The notes beneath the pieces were generated by a model. It saw nothing but the letters and a program-made list of their open reading frames with translations, searched no databases and was not told the origin of the DNA. Shown piece by piece: positions 12,388 through 22,446 of a stretch of DNA of 64,000 nucleotides. Both the position numbers and the translations under genes were made by a program. Numbering within the stretch: position 1 is the first letter of the stretch; every line of letters begins with the position of its first letter. This DNA is from Gammaproteobacteria bacterium (lineage in GTDB: Bacteria; Pseudomonadota; Gammaproteobacteria; Poriferisulfidales; Poriferisulfidaceae): NCBI GenBank assembly GCA_026713705.1, contig JAPONY010000051.1:1-64000 (forward strand). The letters run 5' to 3'.

Positions 12388-12744
12388 GGGGGTGACCTGG
12401 CTTCGACGGCGGTTACTGAATCCAAGGCGCATGCCGAGGCGGCAACGACCTCGTAAAAAAGGGTTGCGAAAAAATAGTTGCCAACGACGACAACTACGCA
12501 CTAGCCGCTTAATCCCGGTTAGTCATCCTTTCGGGAGATGCTTGTGGACCCCGATATGGATGTCGACTACACAAGATCGCCGTTCGGTCTGTCTGGAGCT
12601 GAAAGGTTAAATTCAACATGCAGGCTGGTGGTCATCGGGCCTTGTCCGTCGGGTGTTGACCATAAGACTAAAGACGGTGCTAAGCATGTAGGGCCGAAGA
12701 GGATGAACTGCCGGACGCGGGTTCGATTCCCGCCACCTCCACCA
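12388..12744 (+). ncRNA. ssrA: Transfer-messenger RNA (tmRNA)
   Basis: tmRNA rescues stalled ribosomes and tags their products for proteolysis. The 5' end GGGGGTGACCTGGCTTCGAC pairs with the 3' CACCTCC to form a 7-bp acceptor stem followed by the encoded ACCA. The 3' half has the TPsiC arm (GGGTTCGATTCCC). The internal tag frame reads GCC AAC GAC GAC AAC TAC GCA CTA GCC GCT TAA (12480-12512), that is ANDDNYALAA, ending in the usual ALAA degron. The tag is of the gammaproteobacterial type. At 357 nt it is a one-piece tmRNA of normal length. The ORF track covers it only with meaningless frames. The CCA end lies two bases from the stop codon of the neighbouring restriction gene. Confidence 0.97.
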
Positions 12745-12746
12745 CG

Positions 12747-13493
12747 TTATTGCTTTCTCGCTGCTTCAGCAGCTATATGACCAGCAAACTCTGTCACAAA
12801 AGTACCCAAGCTCGTCATTTCGCCCATTTCCGAGTATTTGCCGCTGTCCACAGCGTCCCGGGGAGACGTCAGCAGACACGCGGAGGAATACAACTGCTCC
12901 TGGATGAGTTTTTTACACAAGATGTGATATCGACCCGCATAGGTGGTGTCGCGGAAATCGTCGAAAACCGGGAAATGGTGAGACTGGTTCTTAACCGGCG
13001 TACGTGATTTGGGCGCATCTTCCAGCAACATCAACCAACCAAGGAAAGGACGCGGCTGTTCCCCGAAAGATCCTTCCCGGTATGCGGTCCATAGATCTAC
13101 GGCGGATCCGATTGCCTCTTCCGTTCGATTGTTGAAATTATTGCCGAATGAAGGTCCGACTTGTGATTTGAACTCCAGGGCCGCGATTAATCGATCATTC
13201 CGAAATACCAGAAAATCCCAAAGCTTGGTGGGCCGAAAGTAGCCAGGAAGAGTCAAGACACGGCCTTCATGCAATACGACCGCGTCGGACAGCCCATTTC
13301 GATAGACCAGTTCTTCCATTAAGGCCACAAAACCGTCCATGTTTTTCCCGGCCGTCACACCGGCCCGCTCCCCTTGGTCGGCTTTTCCGGTACTAATTTG
13401 CCGCTGTCGAGCCTTCTCGCGGCTAGCCCAGAACACTTGAACAGCACGTCGGGCTTTGGGCTCGTAGTTCGCAAGATCAAGAGGCATGGTCAA
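12747..13493 (-). CDS. PaeR7I/XhoI-type restriction endonuclease
   Basis: The 248-residue protein matches the PaeR7I/XhoI Type II endonuclease family in length and sequence; known members cut CTCGAG. A PD-(D/E)XK-like active site is visible as D93 in KLWDFLVF followed by E107-F-K109 in ALEFKSQ. Downstream conserved stretches include [19 protein letters not shown] and [14 protein letters not shown]. It follows the methylase gene with no gap (the methylase stop is at 13494), so the pair is one operon with the protective enzyme first. Its stop codon abuts the tmRNA 3' end. Identity of the recognition site is inferred from the family only. Confidence 0.92.
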   Translation of the reverse strand: MTMPLDLANYEPKARRAVQVFWASREKARQRQISTGKADQGERAGVTAGKNMDGFVALMEELVYRNGLSDAVVLHEGRVLTLPGYFRPTKLWDFLVFRNDRLIAALEFKSQVGPSFGNNFNNRTEEAIGSAVDLWTAYREGSFGEQPRPFLGWLMLLEDAPKSRTPVKNQSHHFPVFDDFRDTTYAGRYHILCKKLIQEQLYSSACLLTSPRDAVDSGKYSEMGEMTSLGTFVTEFAGHIAAEAARKQ

Positions 13494-15182
13494 TCACCTT
13501 CCGTTAGTATCAAAAGCGAATCGTTCGGTCTTCTTTATTCCGTATAACTCAAAGACTGCTTGGTTGCGGCTATCGATATCCCCGCGTTCAATTGCAGTTG
13601 CGAGTTTTTTCCTCAGGTTTTTTGGCACGTCCTTCCAGAATGGGATACGAATGCGTCTCAAGTATTGCGCCTGGAAGCGAAGGTATCCGCCACGCATTTT
13701 CGTCGAGTAGGCACCTACGAATAATTTAGCAATACCGGAAAGCAAAACAGCCTGCAATATCCGGAGGTTCCATTCGTCTGATGTGATGTAGTAAAGGTTG
13801 TGGTGGGGATAGTACCGCCCATCTTCATAAACGACATGAGCCTCCCCTTTGATGTCTGGAATAAGAAGTTTCGGTTTGCTGGCCAAGGTCGGGTCGATGC
13901 GGTCGATCGTCCGGTACCAATTATTGGGATTCTTTTGTGAGATATGACGTTTTCTCAATGCGTCCCCGAAGCCGTTCAGGTAGGCACTCAGCTTGGGATA
14001 GCGACCTAGGGAAACCAAATTGCCTTCGTCGTCGAAAGGGTTGATGACACCGTCTCCACGCCAGCGTACTTCTCCCGAGCGAATGTCGCGGGTGGTCACG
14101 AGAGGCAATTTTCGGTCTACTTCCACGTCAAGTTCATCGAATGGCGCAACATAGAGCTTGTCTGCGCCTGTAGCGACTCCGATGCCGACTTTACAGCCTG
14201 CCTCCTCTAGTGTTGGAAATTCGTGTTCAAGACGGCGCACGACCTCCAAACGATCCAGTGAATCCAGAATCCAAGGATCGGCCCCAGTTGCGACCGCTGA
14301 GATCTCCTCGATATCTCCGCGTTTTGGGGCTTTTTTCGCCAACATTTCTCTGGCTAAAGCCGCCAGATTGCCCGCTTCGATCTCGGGCCTACGGGTCACA
14401 CGGGTCGAACCTGCTGGAGCCCTGGAGATCACGGTTATTGCCGGATAAGCGGTCACTTCGGAATGGAATGCCGGGGTGTCCACCATGTCTACATAAAACT
14501 TCAAATGGTGGCTCTCGCCCACCCACTTGCGTAACGGGGCTCCGTAGCGGTTTTTCATCCAGCGATCGGAACAAATGAACCCCAATGTCCCGCCCTCACG
14601 CAAGAGAGATAGAGATTTTTCTATAAAGGGGATGTAAATGTCTGCACGGTCATGGATGGTTCGGAATCGATGCCGATACTCTGTCATCAATTCGGCGGGA
14701 ATTGCTTCATGCCGAATATATGGGGGATTTCCAACTACATAATGAAAACAATCGGGAAGGGTTTCCAGCAGAAAATCGCCTTGAATCAGCCAGCTTTCTA
14801 ATAAATCAGACCGAGTTTCCAGAGAGAAGCCCCCTTGGGCAAGAAGGTCATCCAGTCGGTTTCGGGTTTGTTGAAAAGAATCGTTGTGCAACTCGACCGC
14901 ACGAATCGCGTCCGTCAATTGCGGCAGAGTGCCCTCTCGATTACGCCAAGCCTGCAGAAGGCGTTCTACAGCCGCAAGAAGAAAATCCCCATTGCCGAAA
15001 GAAGGCTCAAGGAGACACTGCTTGTAGAGTGTCTTGTGGGCAGCATATCCGGTTAGATCAAGTATAAAGTCGACTACTTCGCGTCGCGTAAATACGGCCC
15101 CCCTCTCCTCCGTATTGCTCATGGCCATCCTTGCCACGGCTGCTTCGGTGGGTGACAAACCAGACAAAGACGCTTGACGCAC
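13494..15182 (-). CDS. PaeR7I-type N6-adenine DNA methyltransferase
   Basis: This is the modification partner of the XhoI-type nuclease, expected to methylate the adenine of CTCGAG. The 562-residue chain shows a gamma-class order: motif I ([15 protein letters not shown], residues ~57-71), then motif IV NPPY (residues 152-155, [13 protein letters not shown]), followed by a long C-terminal target-recognition part. The ORF starts at a GTG (15182); an ATG pair at 15125/15119 would remove about 20 residues. The upstream region holds a short inverted repeat that could be an operator. The pair has no recognisable separate controller (C) gene. Confidence 0.92.
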   Translation of the reverse strand: MRQASLSGLSPTEAAVARMAMSNTEERGAVFTRREVVDFILDLTGYAAHKTLYKQCLLEPSFGNGDFLLAAVERLLQAWRNREGTLPQLTDAIRAVELHNDSFQQTRNRLDDLLAQGGFSLETRSDLLESWLIQGDFLLETLPDCFHYVVGNPPYIRHEAIPAELMTEYRHRFRTIHDRADIYIPFIEKSLSLLREGGTLGFICSDRWMKNRYGAPLRKWVGESHHLKFYVDMVDTPAFHSEVTAYPAITVISRAPAGSTRVTRRPEIEAGNLAALAREMLAKKAPKRGDIEEISAVATGADPWILDSLDRLEVVRRLEHEFPTLEEAGCKVGIGVATGADKLYVAPFDELDVEVDRKLPLVTTRDIRSGEVRWRGDGVINPFDDEGNLVSLGRYPKLSAYLNGFGDALRKRHISQKNPNNWYRTIDRIDPTLASKPKLLIPDIKGEAHVVYEDGRYYPHHNLYYITSDEWNLRILQAVLLSGIAKLFVGAYSTKMRGGYLRFQAQYLRRIRIPFWKDVPKNLRKKLATAIERGDIDSRNQAVFELYGIKKTERFAFDTNGR

Positions 15183-15687
15183 AGAAAGGATCCCCTATCG
15201 GCCAATGATCCCAGCTCTAAGCACATGCATGCCTCCAATCGGCATGTGCGCTTCTGGCACATCATAGTACCCTATTTAAACGCGAGTAACTTGCAGCTCC
15301 TCCTCTCTTCGCTGAAATATTTGTTTTCTCAAGATTTATCTGGCGCATCGCGGTTTTGTATGGAATCTCATCATGCTCTGGTCTGTCGCGAGCACGCTCA
15401 CGGCGAATTCGCTCCGCCTTTCATTCTCTTCGGCCAGGCCGGCGAAAGATTCTTGGCCATAGTCGGAAACGCTTGTAGGCCAGCCCTCCTCACCCGCCAA
15501 CCCCACCTTGGAAAACCAGGTGTTACAGGAACCTGCGCGAGACCTGCGGCAGACGCCATGGCGAGAGACCTTTCGGGACTTTCCGCACACTTCCGCGAAG
15601 AGCTATTTATCTGCTTACGGACTCTAAGCCCTAGCAATCCGATATACTGTCCGCACTCCAAATTTCATGCGTAATCCTGCCTGACCC
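15183..15687. other. Non-coding stretch between the R-M pair and fdxA
   Basis: About 505 bases without a convincing gene. The plus-strand ORF across it (15174-15674) and the minus-strand ORFs lack family resemblance, and they run through both promoter regions. It should hold the promoters of the methylase (leftward) and fdxA (rightward). I looked for a copy of the tmRNA 3' end that would mark an integration site and found none. Confidence 0.5.
15221..15249. repeat. Inverted repeat upstream of the restriction-modification operon
   Basis: GCACATGC and GCATGTGC form 8-bp arms separated by 13 bases, lying about 40-70 bases upstream of the methylase start. Possible roles are an operator through which the R-M operon is controlled, or an mRNA hairpin. 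Only the symmetry is observed. Confidence 0.35.
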
Positions 15688-16011
15688 ATGACTTTCGTCG
15701 TTCTTGAAGACTGCATCAAATGCAAATACACCGACTGCGTGGAAGTCTGCCCCGTTGAGTGTTTCCATGAGGGTCCGAATTTCCTGGTGATCGATCCGGA
15801 AGAGTGTATCGACTGCGCCTTGTGCGTGCCGGAATGCCCAATCGATGCCATCGTGCCTGAAAAAGATGTTCCTGAGGATCAACAGGAATTCATCCAGATC
15901 AACGCCGACCTGTCTGGGGAATGGCCGGAAATCAGCCGCCAGAAGCCTCCTCCGCCCGATGCGGACGAGTGGCGCGGCAAACCCGGGAAGAAAACACTGC
16001 TTGATCTCTAA
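15688..16011 (+). CDS. fdxA: Seven-iron ferredoxin
   Basis: A small cytoplasmic electron carrier of the FdxA type with one [3Fe-4S] and one [4Fe-4S] cluster. The N-terminal half shows [17 protein letters not shown], where the second position of the first cluster motif is spaced as in seven-iron ferredoxins, and the second motif [12 protein letters not shown]. The C-terminal extension of about 50 residues (ending GKKTLLDL) is characteristic of the family. Its stop overlaps the start of the next gene (TAATG), so the two are probably translated together. The redox partner is not visible here. Confidence 0.95.
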   Translation: MTFVVLEDCIKCKYTDCVEVCPVECFHEGPNFLVIDPEECIDCALCVPECPIDAIVPEKDVPEDQQEFIQINADLSGEWPEISRQKPPPPDADEWRGKPGKKTLLDL

Positions 16012-18818
16012 TGAGACGGACTGTCTGCCCCCTGCATGTCCCGCTGGGCGATTATTGCGCCGAAGTCATCCTGGAGCGCCATGCGGAAACCCTTCCGGAT
16101 CTAACCAATCTCGCGATCCTGACGCCGAACGCCACCTCGGGTCGGGCTTTGCGCTCGGAACTAATGCATCGCGCCGAGCAGCGAGGACACCAAGGACTGC
16201 TACTTCCACCCATTCTCCCCTTTCCGTTGTGGGCGCACCAAAACAGCCCATACAGCGGTTCGGAAAACCACCTGTCCGAGCTATTGGACCTAGTAGAGGT
16301 CCTGCATCAAAATAAAGTCCTCCGGGCCCTGAGCCAGGCAGACTCTTGGTCCGTGGCCCGCGAAATGATGAGCCTGTTCGATCAACTATGGCTCAACGAA
16401 ACCTCGTTGCCGTCAGACCGGGAAGAGTTAACGTCTCAGCTACAGGAGGCCTACCGTATTGAAGGTAAACCGCCCGATCAGTTGGGCGATGAAGCTCGCA
16501 TCATCCATCTTCTCTGGACCGCTTGGAGCGAAGACTCAGGAGATCTCCTCAGTTCCGGGAAATGCTACCGCGAAGCCTTGCGGCGTCTCCGCCTTCCCCC
16601 GGAAACGGAAGCCATCTACGTTTGCGGGCATGACCGGCTCACGCGCGCCGAAATTGAAGCATTGACACGGATGGGCGAGGAGGTTCCGGTTTCCATTCTC
16701 ACCCGTCCGCAGGCCCTTATTCCGCTGGATACGGACCCACTTCCTGCAAGCAGCCCATGCCCCCCCTACGCTGCCGTCTTAGAGGAAGCCTTTGCGTGTG
16801 AACAAGCCACCGTAGTGGAACGCGCACGTGCCTGCCGCGCGGATCACCCCGAAGATCCCTTGAAAGGCCGGCTCTTCACTTTCATTGCCGAACAGGCGGA
16901 GCCTCACGCCCGCGGAATCGACATCCAGATCCGGCGCTGGCTGAACGAGGGGCACCGAAACATTGGATTGGTCACGGAGGACCGTAAGCTGGCGCGCCGG
17001 GTACGCGCCTTGCTGGAGCGTGCCGGCATTCAGATTCAGGACTATGCCGGTTGGGCCCTGTCCACCACCAGCGCCGCCAGCACAATCGAACGATGGCTCG
17101 AATGCTTGGATCAGGATTTTCACTATTTGGCGCTGCTGGACATCCTTAAATCGCCATTCGTGCGTTTGACGGCATCTCCCGACCACTTGAACCAAGTTGG
17201 GGATTTTGAGCAATCGCTGCATCGAAACAATATTCACGGTGGCTTGCAGAACTATCGGAAAATTGCGGAAGAAGAACCTGAATGGCTGGATTTTCTGGAT
17301 CAGGTCGAGGAAGCCTCTCGCCCCCTTCTGGCACTTCAAGACCAGCCAACCGGCAGAGAATACATGGAAGCGTTGCTGAAAAGCTTGGATTCGCTAGGTT
17401 GTCGGCCTGGCCTGGCCGATGATGAGGTCGGAGAAAAAGTGCTATCGGAACTGGACCGGATGTATTTCCAGTTGGAACAAAACGAAACGCGACTGCCCAA
17501 ATCCCAGTGGCGCGCCTTGCTGCGCCGGGCATTGGAACAGCATAACTATCGGCGAAAATCATCCCAGAGCGCGGTCTCTTTGATCAATCTGGGCCAAGCC
17601 CACCTGACTCGCTTCGATTGCCTGATCGTCGCCGGGATGGACTCCCGCCACTATCCGGGTACGGATTCCTCCTTTCTCGTCTTCAACGACTCGGTGCGCA
17701 GCGATTTGGGGTTGCCAACCTGCGCCGAACTGAGAAAATTAGGTCTTCAGAGATTCCTGTCCCTGATTTTGTCCTCCGGACAGGTTCTCCTGACCTACCA
17801 GAAGACTGATCAGGACGAACCGCTCTTGCCCAGCAGCTGGTGGACTCAGGTCGCCGTATTTCACCGCTTGGTTTACGGAACTTCACTCAAAGAACTCTCT
17901 CTGCCTGTACTCAGTCTGCACCCGGACGCCTGGGTGCGCCCTCCTGGCCTCCAAACCCGTGAACCTGCCCTTGATGTCATGCCCAATCCCTCTGTCCGCC
18001 GGGAATTGCTGCCGAATCGGATCTCAGCCAGCGGACACCAAGCTCTGGTCGATTGCCCGTATCGTTTCTATGTCCGGTACATGCTACGCATTCGGGAAGC
18101 CGACATCATCCGCGAGGAAATGGACAATCTGGAGTTTGGAGGCTACGTCCATCGGTGCCTGGAGGCCTTTCACACGGGGATTTCCGGTGCTCCGGGGCCT
18201 TGGCCAGGTCGAATCGCCGAAAACGAGGCTTCCGCGCTTAGCTTGTTGCGGGAAATTGGTGAGCATCTTATGGAGCAACTTGCCCCGAGTCCTTCGAACA
18301 TCGTATTCCTCGAGCGATGGAAGACCATTGCCCGACGTTATGTTCAGCGTCAGAAATCCATGGAAAATCATCAAGCCCCTATTGAAAGCGAGCAAGTGAT
18401 GGAATGCAAAATCGATGAAAACCTGGTGCTGGACGGACGCATTGACCGGGTGGATCAAGACGAAAATGGCGATTGGGTCGTAATCGACTATAAAACCGGC
18501 ACTCACAAAATTTCCAAGGATGAGGTGCAAAACGGAGAACAGGTCCAATTGCCCAGCTATGCGTTGATGGCGGAATCCATCCAGCGGGCGGAATACTGGT
18601 GGCTGAGCCAAGCCTCCCAGAAAGATATCCCGCTGACTTCTCTGAGTGGAAAGGATCTTTCAGACCTCAGCCGGAAAGTGCACGCCCGGCTACATGACGT
18701 ATTCCAGAATCTGTATGCGCGGGGCGGAATGCCAGCCAACGGGAATGAGGAAGCCTGTAAGCACTGCTACGCCCAGGGAGTGTGCCGCAAGGATCTGAGC
18801 GAAATTGAGAGAGTCTAG
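16011..18818 (+). CDS. AddB-like PD-(D/E)XK nuclease, probable DNA repair protein
   Basis: A 935-residue protein of the AddB-like 'probable DNA repair protein' kind. The N-terminal two thirds look like a degenerate helicase fold. The C-terminal third is a RecB/AddB-type nuclease: the first Fe-S cysteine in ALVDCPYRFYVRYM (~residue 682), LDGRIDRVD (~808) and VVIDYKTGT (~826) as the catalytic D...D-x-K, then CKHCYAQGVC (~915-925) with three more cysteines, giving the four-cysteine iron-staple of AddB and Cas4. A RecB/AddA-type partner is expected but not adjacent, so the partner must be elsewhere or absent. It begins in the fdxA stop codon, and the pairing of a ferredoxin with an Fe-S nuclease may be accidental. 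Confidence 0.85.
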   Translation: MRRTVCPLHVPLGDYCAEVILERHAETLPDLTNLAILTPNATSGRALRSELMHRAEQRGHQGLLLPPILPFPLWAHQNSPYSGSENHLSELLDLVEVLHQNKVLRALSQADSWSVAREMMSLFDQLWLNETSLPSDREELTSQLQEAYRIEGKPPDQLGDEARIIHLLWTAWSEDSGDLLSSGKCYREALRRLRLPPETEAIYVCGHDRLTRAEIEALTRMGEEVPVSILTRPQALIPLDTDPLPASSPCPPYAAVLEEAFACEQATVVERARACRADHPEDPLKGRLFTFIAEQAEPHARGIDIQIRRWLNEGHRNIGLVTEDRKLARRVRALLERAGIQIQDYAGWALSTTSAASTIERWLECLDQDFHYLALLDILKSPFVRLTASPDHLNQVGDFEQSLHRNNIHGGLQNYRKIAEEEPEWLDFLDQVEEASRPLLALQDQPTGREYMEALLKSLDSLGCRPGLADDEVGEKVLSELDRMYFQLEQNETRLPKSQWRALLRRALEQHNYRRKSSQSAVSLINLGQAHLTRFDCLIVAGMDSRHYPGTDSSFLVFNDSVRSDLGLPTCAELRKLGLQRFLSLILSSGQVLLTYQKTDQDEPLLPSSWWTQVAVFHRLVYGTSLKELSLPVLSLHPDAWVRPPGLQTREPALDVMPNPSVRRELLPNRISASGHQALVDCPYRFYVRYMLRIREADIIREEMDNLEFGGYVHRCLEAFHTGISGAPGPWPGRIAENEASALSLLREIGEHLMEQLAPSPSNIVFLERWKTIARRYVQRQKSMENHQAPIESEQVMECKIDENLVLDGRIDRVDQDENGDWVVIDYKTGTHKISKDEVQNGEQVQLPSYALMAESIQRAEYWWLSQASQKDIPLTSLSGKDLSDLSRKVHARLHDVFQNLYARGGMPANGNEEACKHCYAQGVCRKDLSEIERV

Positions 18819-18934
18819 ATCAGAAAGTAATACATGCAATATCAAATATATAAATTTAGTACCTTATAAACATATAGAAAACAGATTTTTTGAAGAGGAG
18901 CCGCGTCAGAAGTGACTACTTTGGCCTTTTTCGA

Positions 18935-19711
18935 CTACGTGGTCGAGACGCCCAAATCCTCAAGCAAGTCGCACAATAGCATAAGGTCTTCGAACGCCTG
19001 GGCTTTGCCTTGGGGGCGGCGCAACAGGTAGGCCGGGTGATAAGTCGGAATCACAGGAATCCCAGATCCTGACATTTCATGGACAGCCCCGCGCAACCGA
19101 CCGATCGGCGTCTCCACGTCCAAAAGATTATGGGCTGCTACAGCCCCCAGCGCCAAAATTGCCTTGGGCTGGATCAATTCGATCTGGCGATTCAGATACG
19201 GTCGACATTTCTCCGCCTCATTCGGTGTCGGGTTTTCGTTGTTTGGCGGGCGGCACTTCAGAATATTTGCGATAAATACGCGTTCCCGGCTCATTCCAAT
19301 CGCTGCCAGCATGCTATCCAACAGTTTCCCAGCGCGGCCGACGAATGGTTCTCCTTGGGCATCCTCATCCGCCCCCGGCGCCTCGCCAATCAGCATAAGG
19401 TCTGCGTCTTCGGCCCCTACCCCGAAGACTGTGTTCTTTCGAGTCCGGTGCAATTCGCACAGGACACACTCCGAAACCTCCTTGCGTACGATCCGCCATT
19501 GACGCAAATACCGTCCTTCGGCGTTCAGCGTCAGCGTCGTGGTACTGATTTTCTCCTCTTCCACGTTTCCCGCGACTCCAGCTGTCGGAGCATTCGTTTC
19601 CCCTGCTTCGTTCCCTGATTCTTCCATCTCATTCGAATCCCGATGGCGCCATTGGCCCAAGCCCAGCTCCTTAAGATGCGCGTCGCTGGGTGTGGTTCTG
19701 CCGTTCGACAT
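18935..19711 (-). CDS. Uracil-DNA glycosylase, family 4 (Fe-S type)
   Basis: Removes uracil from DNA as the first step of base excision repair. The catalytic core has the family 4 signature [24 protein letters not shown] and the C-terminal active-site segment [11 protein letters not shown]. Four cysteines for a [4Fe-4S] cluster are present: CVLC near residue 84 and, further on, LKC and KC around [14 protein letters not shown]. The first about 75 residues are acidic, low in structure and variable, as in many proteobacterial members. It ends convergent to the AddB-like gene and lies 11 bases after leuA, so it is probably cotranscribed with it. Confidence 0.92.
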   Translation of the reverse strand: MSNGRTTPSDAHLKELGLGQWRHRDSNEMEESGNEAGETNAPTAGVAGNVEEEKISTTTLTLNAEGRYLRQWRIVRKEVSECVLCELHRTRKNTVFGVGAEDADLMLIGEAPGADEDAQGEPFVGRAGKLLDSMLAAIGMSRERVFIANILKCRPPNNENPTPNEAEKCRPYLNRQIELIQPKAILALGAVAAHNLLDVETPIGRLRGAVHEMSGSGIPVIPTYHPAYLLRRPQGKAQAFEDLMLLCDLLEDLGVSTT

Positions 19712-19722
19712 CGAATCCCACG

Positions 19723-21261
19723 TTATATATGGTCCAGTTGCGGATGCATTCGCCCTGATTCCCGAATCAACTTGCCTAGTGCGTTCAGGTACGCGTGTGC
19801 GGAAGCAATGACGATATCCGTATGGGCGCCTTGCCCGTTGACCACCATGCCGTTCTTCCGCAGGCGAACGGTAACTTCTCCCTGGGCATCTGTTCCGGTC
19901 GTGATGTTGTTGACCGAATACAGCTGCAATTCGGACTCCGAGTTGACGATGTTTTCAATAGCGCGGAATGAGGCGTCCACCGGTCCGCCCCCGGAGGCTT
20001 CTCCCTCGAACTGCTTGCTGCCCTGCGCCAAGGTGACCCGTGCCACAGGCGTCGTACCTATTTTCGAGGTTACCTCAAGATCGACCAATTGGTAGACCTC
20101 CTCGTCTGTCGCCTCTGTTTCCATCAGCGCCAGCCTCCTCAGGTCGTCATCATAGATCTCATGTTTTCGGTCTGCCAGCCCCTTGAAATGGGCGAAAAAA
20201 GCATCCATCTCGTCGTCCCCGATTCTGAGGCCAAGTTTCTGGATGCGATCCATGATAGCGCGTCGTCCGGAATGTTTGCCCAAAACGATCCGATTGTCGG
20301 ACCAGCCCACATCCTGAGCACGCATAATCTCATACGTCTCGCGATATTTGAGCACCCCATCCTGATGAATGCCGGATTCGTGCGCGAATGCATTGGCCCC
20401 CACGATCGCTTTGTTTGGCTGCACCGGGAATCCGGTCACGCTGGAAACCAAGCGCGACGTTGGAACGATCCGGGTGGTGTCGACCTCGCTATCGCAATCG
20501 AATACGTCCTGCCGCGTACGCACGGCCATGACGATTTCCTCGAGCGAGGCATTTCCGGCCCGCTCCCCCAAGCCGTTGATGGTGCATTCGACTTGGCGGG
20601 CACCATGGCGTACTGCGGACAGGGAATTGGCAACGGCCAAGCCCAAGTCGTTATGGCAGTGCACCGAAAACACAGCTTGATCCGAATTCGGGACCCGTTC
20701 GATTAACTCTCCGACCAACTCGCCGAATTGGAATGGAAGGCTGTATCCCACGGTATCCGGAATGTTGATGGTCCGCGCCCCGGCCGTGATCACCGCTTCG
20801 ATGACCCGGCAGAGGAAATCCCGGTCCGACCGCCCGGCATCCTCGGGAGAGAATTCCACATCATCAGTATATTGCCGGACCCGTTTTACCGCGGCTACGG
20901 CATGTTCTACCACCTGCTCCGGTTGCATGCGGAGCTTTTGTTCCATATGAATCGGGGAGGTTGCGATGAAGGTATGGATGCGCGGGCGCGCAGCCGCCCT
21001 CAGTGCCTCGGCCGCCCGATCGATGTCCTTGTCCAGGGCGCGCGCCAATCCGCAAACGGTGCTGTCAGTCACCTCTTGGCCGATTCGCCGCACGGATTCG
21101 AACTCGTCCGGACTTGCGATCGGAAACCCGGCTTCAATAACATCGACACGCATTCCTTCCAAGGCACGAGCGATGTTTAGTTTTTCGTCTCGCGTCATGG
21201 AAGCCCCGGGACTCTGCTCGCCATCCCGAAGCGTGGTGTCAAAAATGATCAACTTGTCCAT
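19723..21261 (-). CDS. leuA: 2-isopropylmalate synthase
   Basis: Catalyses the first committed step of leucine synthesis, condensing acetyl-CoA with 2-oxoisovalerate. At 512 residues it is the usual LeuA type 1. The DRE-TIM barrel begins [16 protein letters not shown], carries the metal-binding HCHNDLG near residue 201, and [10 protein letters not shown]; the C-terminal 130 residues form the LeuA allosteric (leucine-binding) domain. leuB, leuC and leuD are not adjacent, so the pathway is split. The long upstream region has hairpins and a short Leu-containing frame that could act as an attenuator. Confidence 0.96.
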   Translation of the reverse strand: MDKLIIFDTTLRDGEQSPGASMTRDEKLNIARALEGMRVDVIEAGFPIASPDEFESVRRIGQEVTDSTVCGLARALDKDIDRAAEALRAAARPRIHTFIATSPIHMEQKLRMQPEQVVEHAVAAVKRVRQYTDDVEFSPEDAGRSDRDFLCRVIEAVITAGARTINIPDTVGYSLPFQFGELVGELIERVPNSDQAVFSVHCHNDLGLAVANSLSAVRHGARQVECTINGLGERAGNASLEEIVMAVRTRQDVFDCDSEVDTTRIVPTSRLVSSVTGFPVQPNKAIVGANAFAHESGIHQDGVLKYRETYEIMRAQDVGWSDNRIVLGKHSGRRAIMDRIQKLGLRIGDDEMDAFFAHFKGLADRKHEIYDDDLRRLALMETEATDEEVYQLVDLEVTSKIGTTPVARVTLAQGSKQFEGEASGGGPVDASFRAIENIVNSESELQLYSVNNITTGTDAQGEVTVRLRKNGMVVNGQGAHTDIVIASAHAYLNALGKLIRESGRMHPQLDHI

Positions 21262-21371
21262 TTCTGGATTTTCCCTTGGCTTTGGCCCCTTGTTTCAAGG
21301 GCATGGGGTCAACTTGTTGGTGTCAGGCGTTTTATGCGCCAAATCAATTGTCAAAGTAGTAAATCATGCCG

Positions 21372-21461
21372 CTACCGCGGCAGGAGGAAAGCAGCCCGAA
21401 GCAGAGCAACACGGCGCGTCGCCGTGTCGGGAGAGGAGAAATCGCGCGAAATCTTCATCAT
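21372..21461 (-). promoter_or_regulatory. Possible leuA leader peptide/attenuator
   Basis: Within the 296-base gap upstream of leuA a 29-codon frame starts ATG ATG AAG and ends with VALLRAAFLLPR before a TAG. Four of its last ten codons are leucine codons. A strong inverted repeat (ACACGGCG/CGCCGTGT, 21409-21427) lies inside it, and hairpins GGCG...CGCC and CCCTTG-AAA-CAAGGG lie between it and leuA. The layout resembles leucine-controlled attenuation. Against it, no good ribosome site precedes the ATG and no clear U-tract terminator follows. Confidence 0.35.
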
Positions 21462-21557
21462 GATGTTCAATTGGTACGGTTCCTAGAATAACCGAATTTC
21501 GACTTTTCCGCTAATGGAAATTGGGCACGAACCCGTTCGCGGCAAAAAGGATCTGTA

Positions 21558-22364
21558 TCAGGCGAACGAAGGCCGCCGCCGGTGATAATGCTTTACGTCG
21601 CGGAAACTTTCACCACCCTCGTCGGTTGAGGCTCCCAAATACAACTCCTGCACATCTGACCGCCCCATCAGTTCCTTGGAGGGACCGTGCAGCATGACTC
21701 GCCCGTTTTCAACCACATAGGCTTCGGTCGCATAGTTAAGCGCGATCCTGGCGTTCTGCTCGGCAACCAAGAAACTCACCCCTTCATTCTTGTTGAGGCT
21801 CTGTACGATTTCGAAGACCTCTTCAACCAGCTGCGGGGCAATACCCATGGACGGTTCGTCAAGCAGAATGAGCTTCGGGCGCGACATCAAGGCCCGACCG
21901 ATGGCGACCATCTGCTGCTCCCCGCCAGAGGTGTAGCCAGCCTCGCTTTTCCTGCGTACTTTGATGCGCGGAAAATATTCATAGACCAATTCAAGGTCCT
22001 TTTTCGCCTGAGCTCGGTCTTCATGGATGAATGCGCCGGTCATCAGGTTCTCTTCCACCGTCAGGTGTGCAAAGCAGTGTCGCCCTTCCAGCACCTGCGA
22101 GACACCGCCTTTCACCAGATCGTATGCGCTCATTCCCGCAGTGTCTTCGCCCATAAGTTCAATCGAACCCTTGCTGATCTGTCCGCGTTCAGCCGGCAAC
22201 AGGTTGGAACATGCCTTGAGGGTTGTCGTCTTGCCTGCTCCGTTGCCGCCCAGCAACGAAACGATGTCACCTTTCTTTACCTGCAGACTGATGCCGCGCA
22301 AAGCCAGAATCACCCGGGCATAGGTGACTTCGATATTGTTGATTGATAGCAAGACATCAGTCAT
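21558..22364 (-). CDS. LivF-type ABC transporter ATPase
   Basis: One of the two ATPases of a branched-chain-amino-acid-type (HAAT) importer at the inner face of the membrane. Walker A is GGNGAGKTTTLK near residues 39-50, the signature is SGGEQQMVAIGRAL, Walker B is LILLDEPSMGIAP, and the switch region is VAEQNARIAL; AEQN in place of the usual EH is characteristic of LivF. It is the last gene of the operon, separated from the binding-protein gene by a 151-base gap with two GC-rich hairpins. The substrate cannot be read from this subunit. Confidence 0.93.
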   Translation of the reverse strand: MTDVLLSINNIEVTYARVILALRGISLQVKKGDIVSLLGGNGAGKTTTLKACSNLLPAERGQISKGSIELMGEDTAGMSAYDLVKGGVSQVLEGRHCFAHLTVEENLMTGAFIHEDRAQAKKDLELVYEYFPRIKVRRKSEAGYTSGGEQQMVAIGRALMSRPKLILLDEPSMGIAPQLVEEVFEIVQSLNKNEGVSFLVAEQNARIALNYATEAYVVENGRVMLHGPSKELMGRSDVQELYLGASTDEGGESFRDVKHYHRRRPSFA

Positions 22365-22446
22365 GATTCTAGTTCCAGTCGTATGGGGCTGAGTCTGAGG
22401 CGAAGCGAAGCACGCTTGGCGTCAGAGGCAACCTTTTGCCAAATCA

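Noticed and set aside
12538-12780. ORFs on the plus strand over the tmRNA 3' half
   Set aside because: The region is structural RNA; these frames have no ribosome site and extend into the restriction gene.
15336-15661. Possible decayed gene (mutS 3' end or similar) on the minus strand upstream of fdxA
   Set aside because: A few residues (SDYGQESFAGLAEEN) loosely recall the MutS C-terminal motif, but only by allowing frame changes; there is no extended match and no supporting frame on either strand.
15174-15674. 166-aa plus-strand ORF before fdxA
   Set aside because: No family resemblance, no ribosome site, and it would cover both the R-M and fdxA promoter regions.
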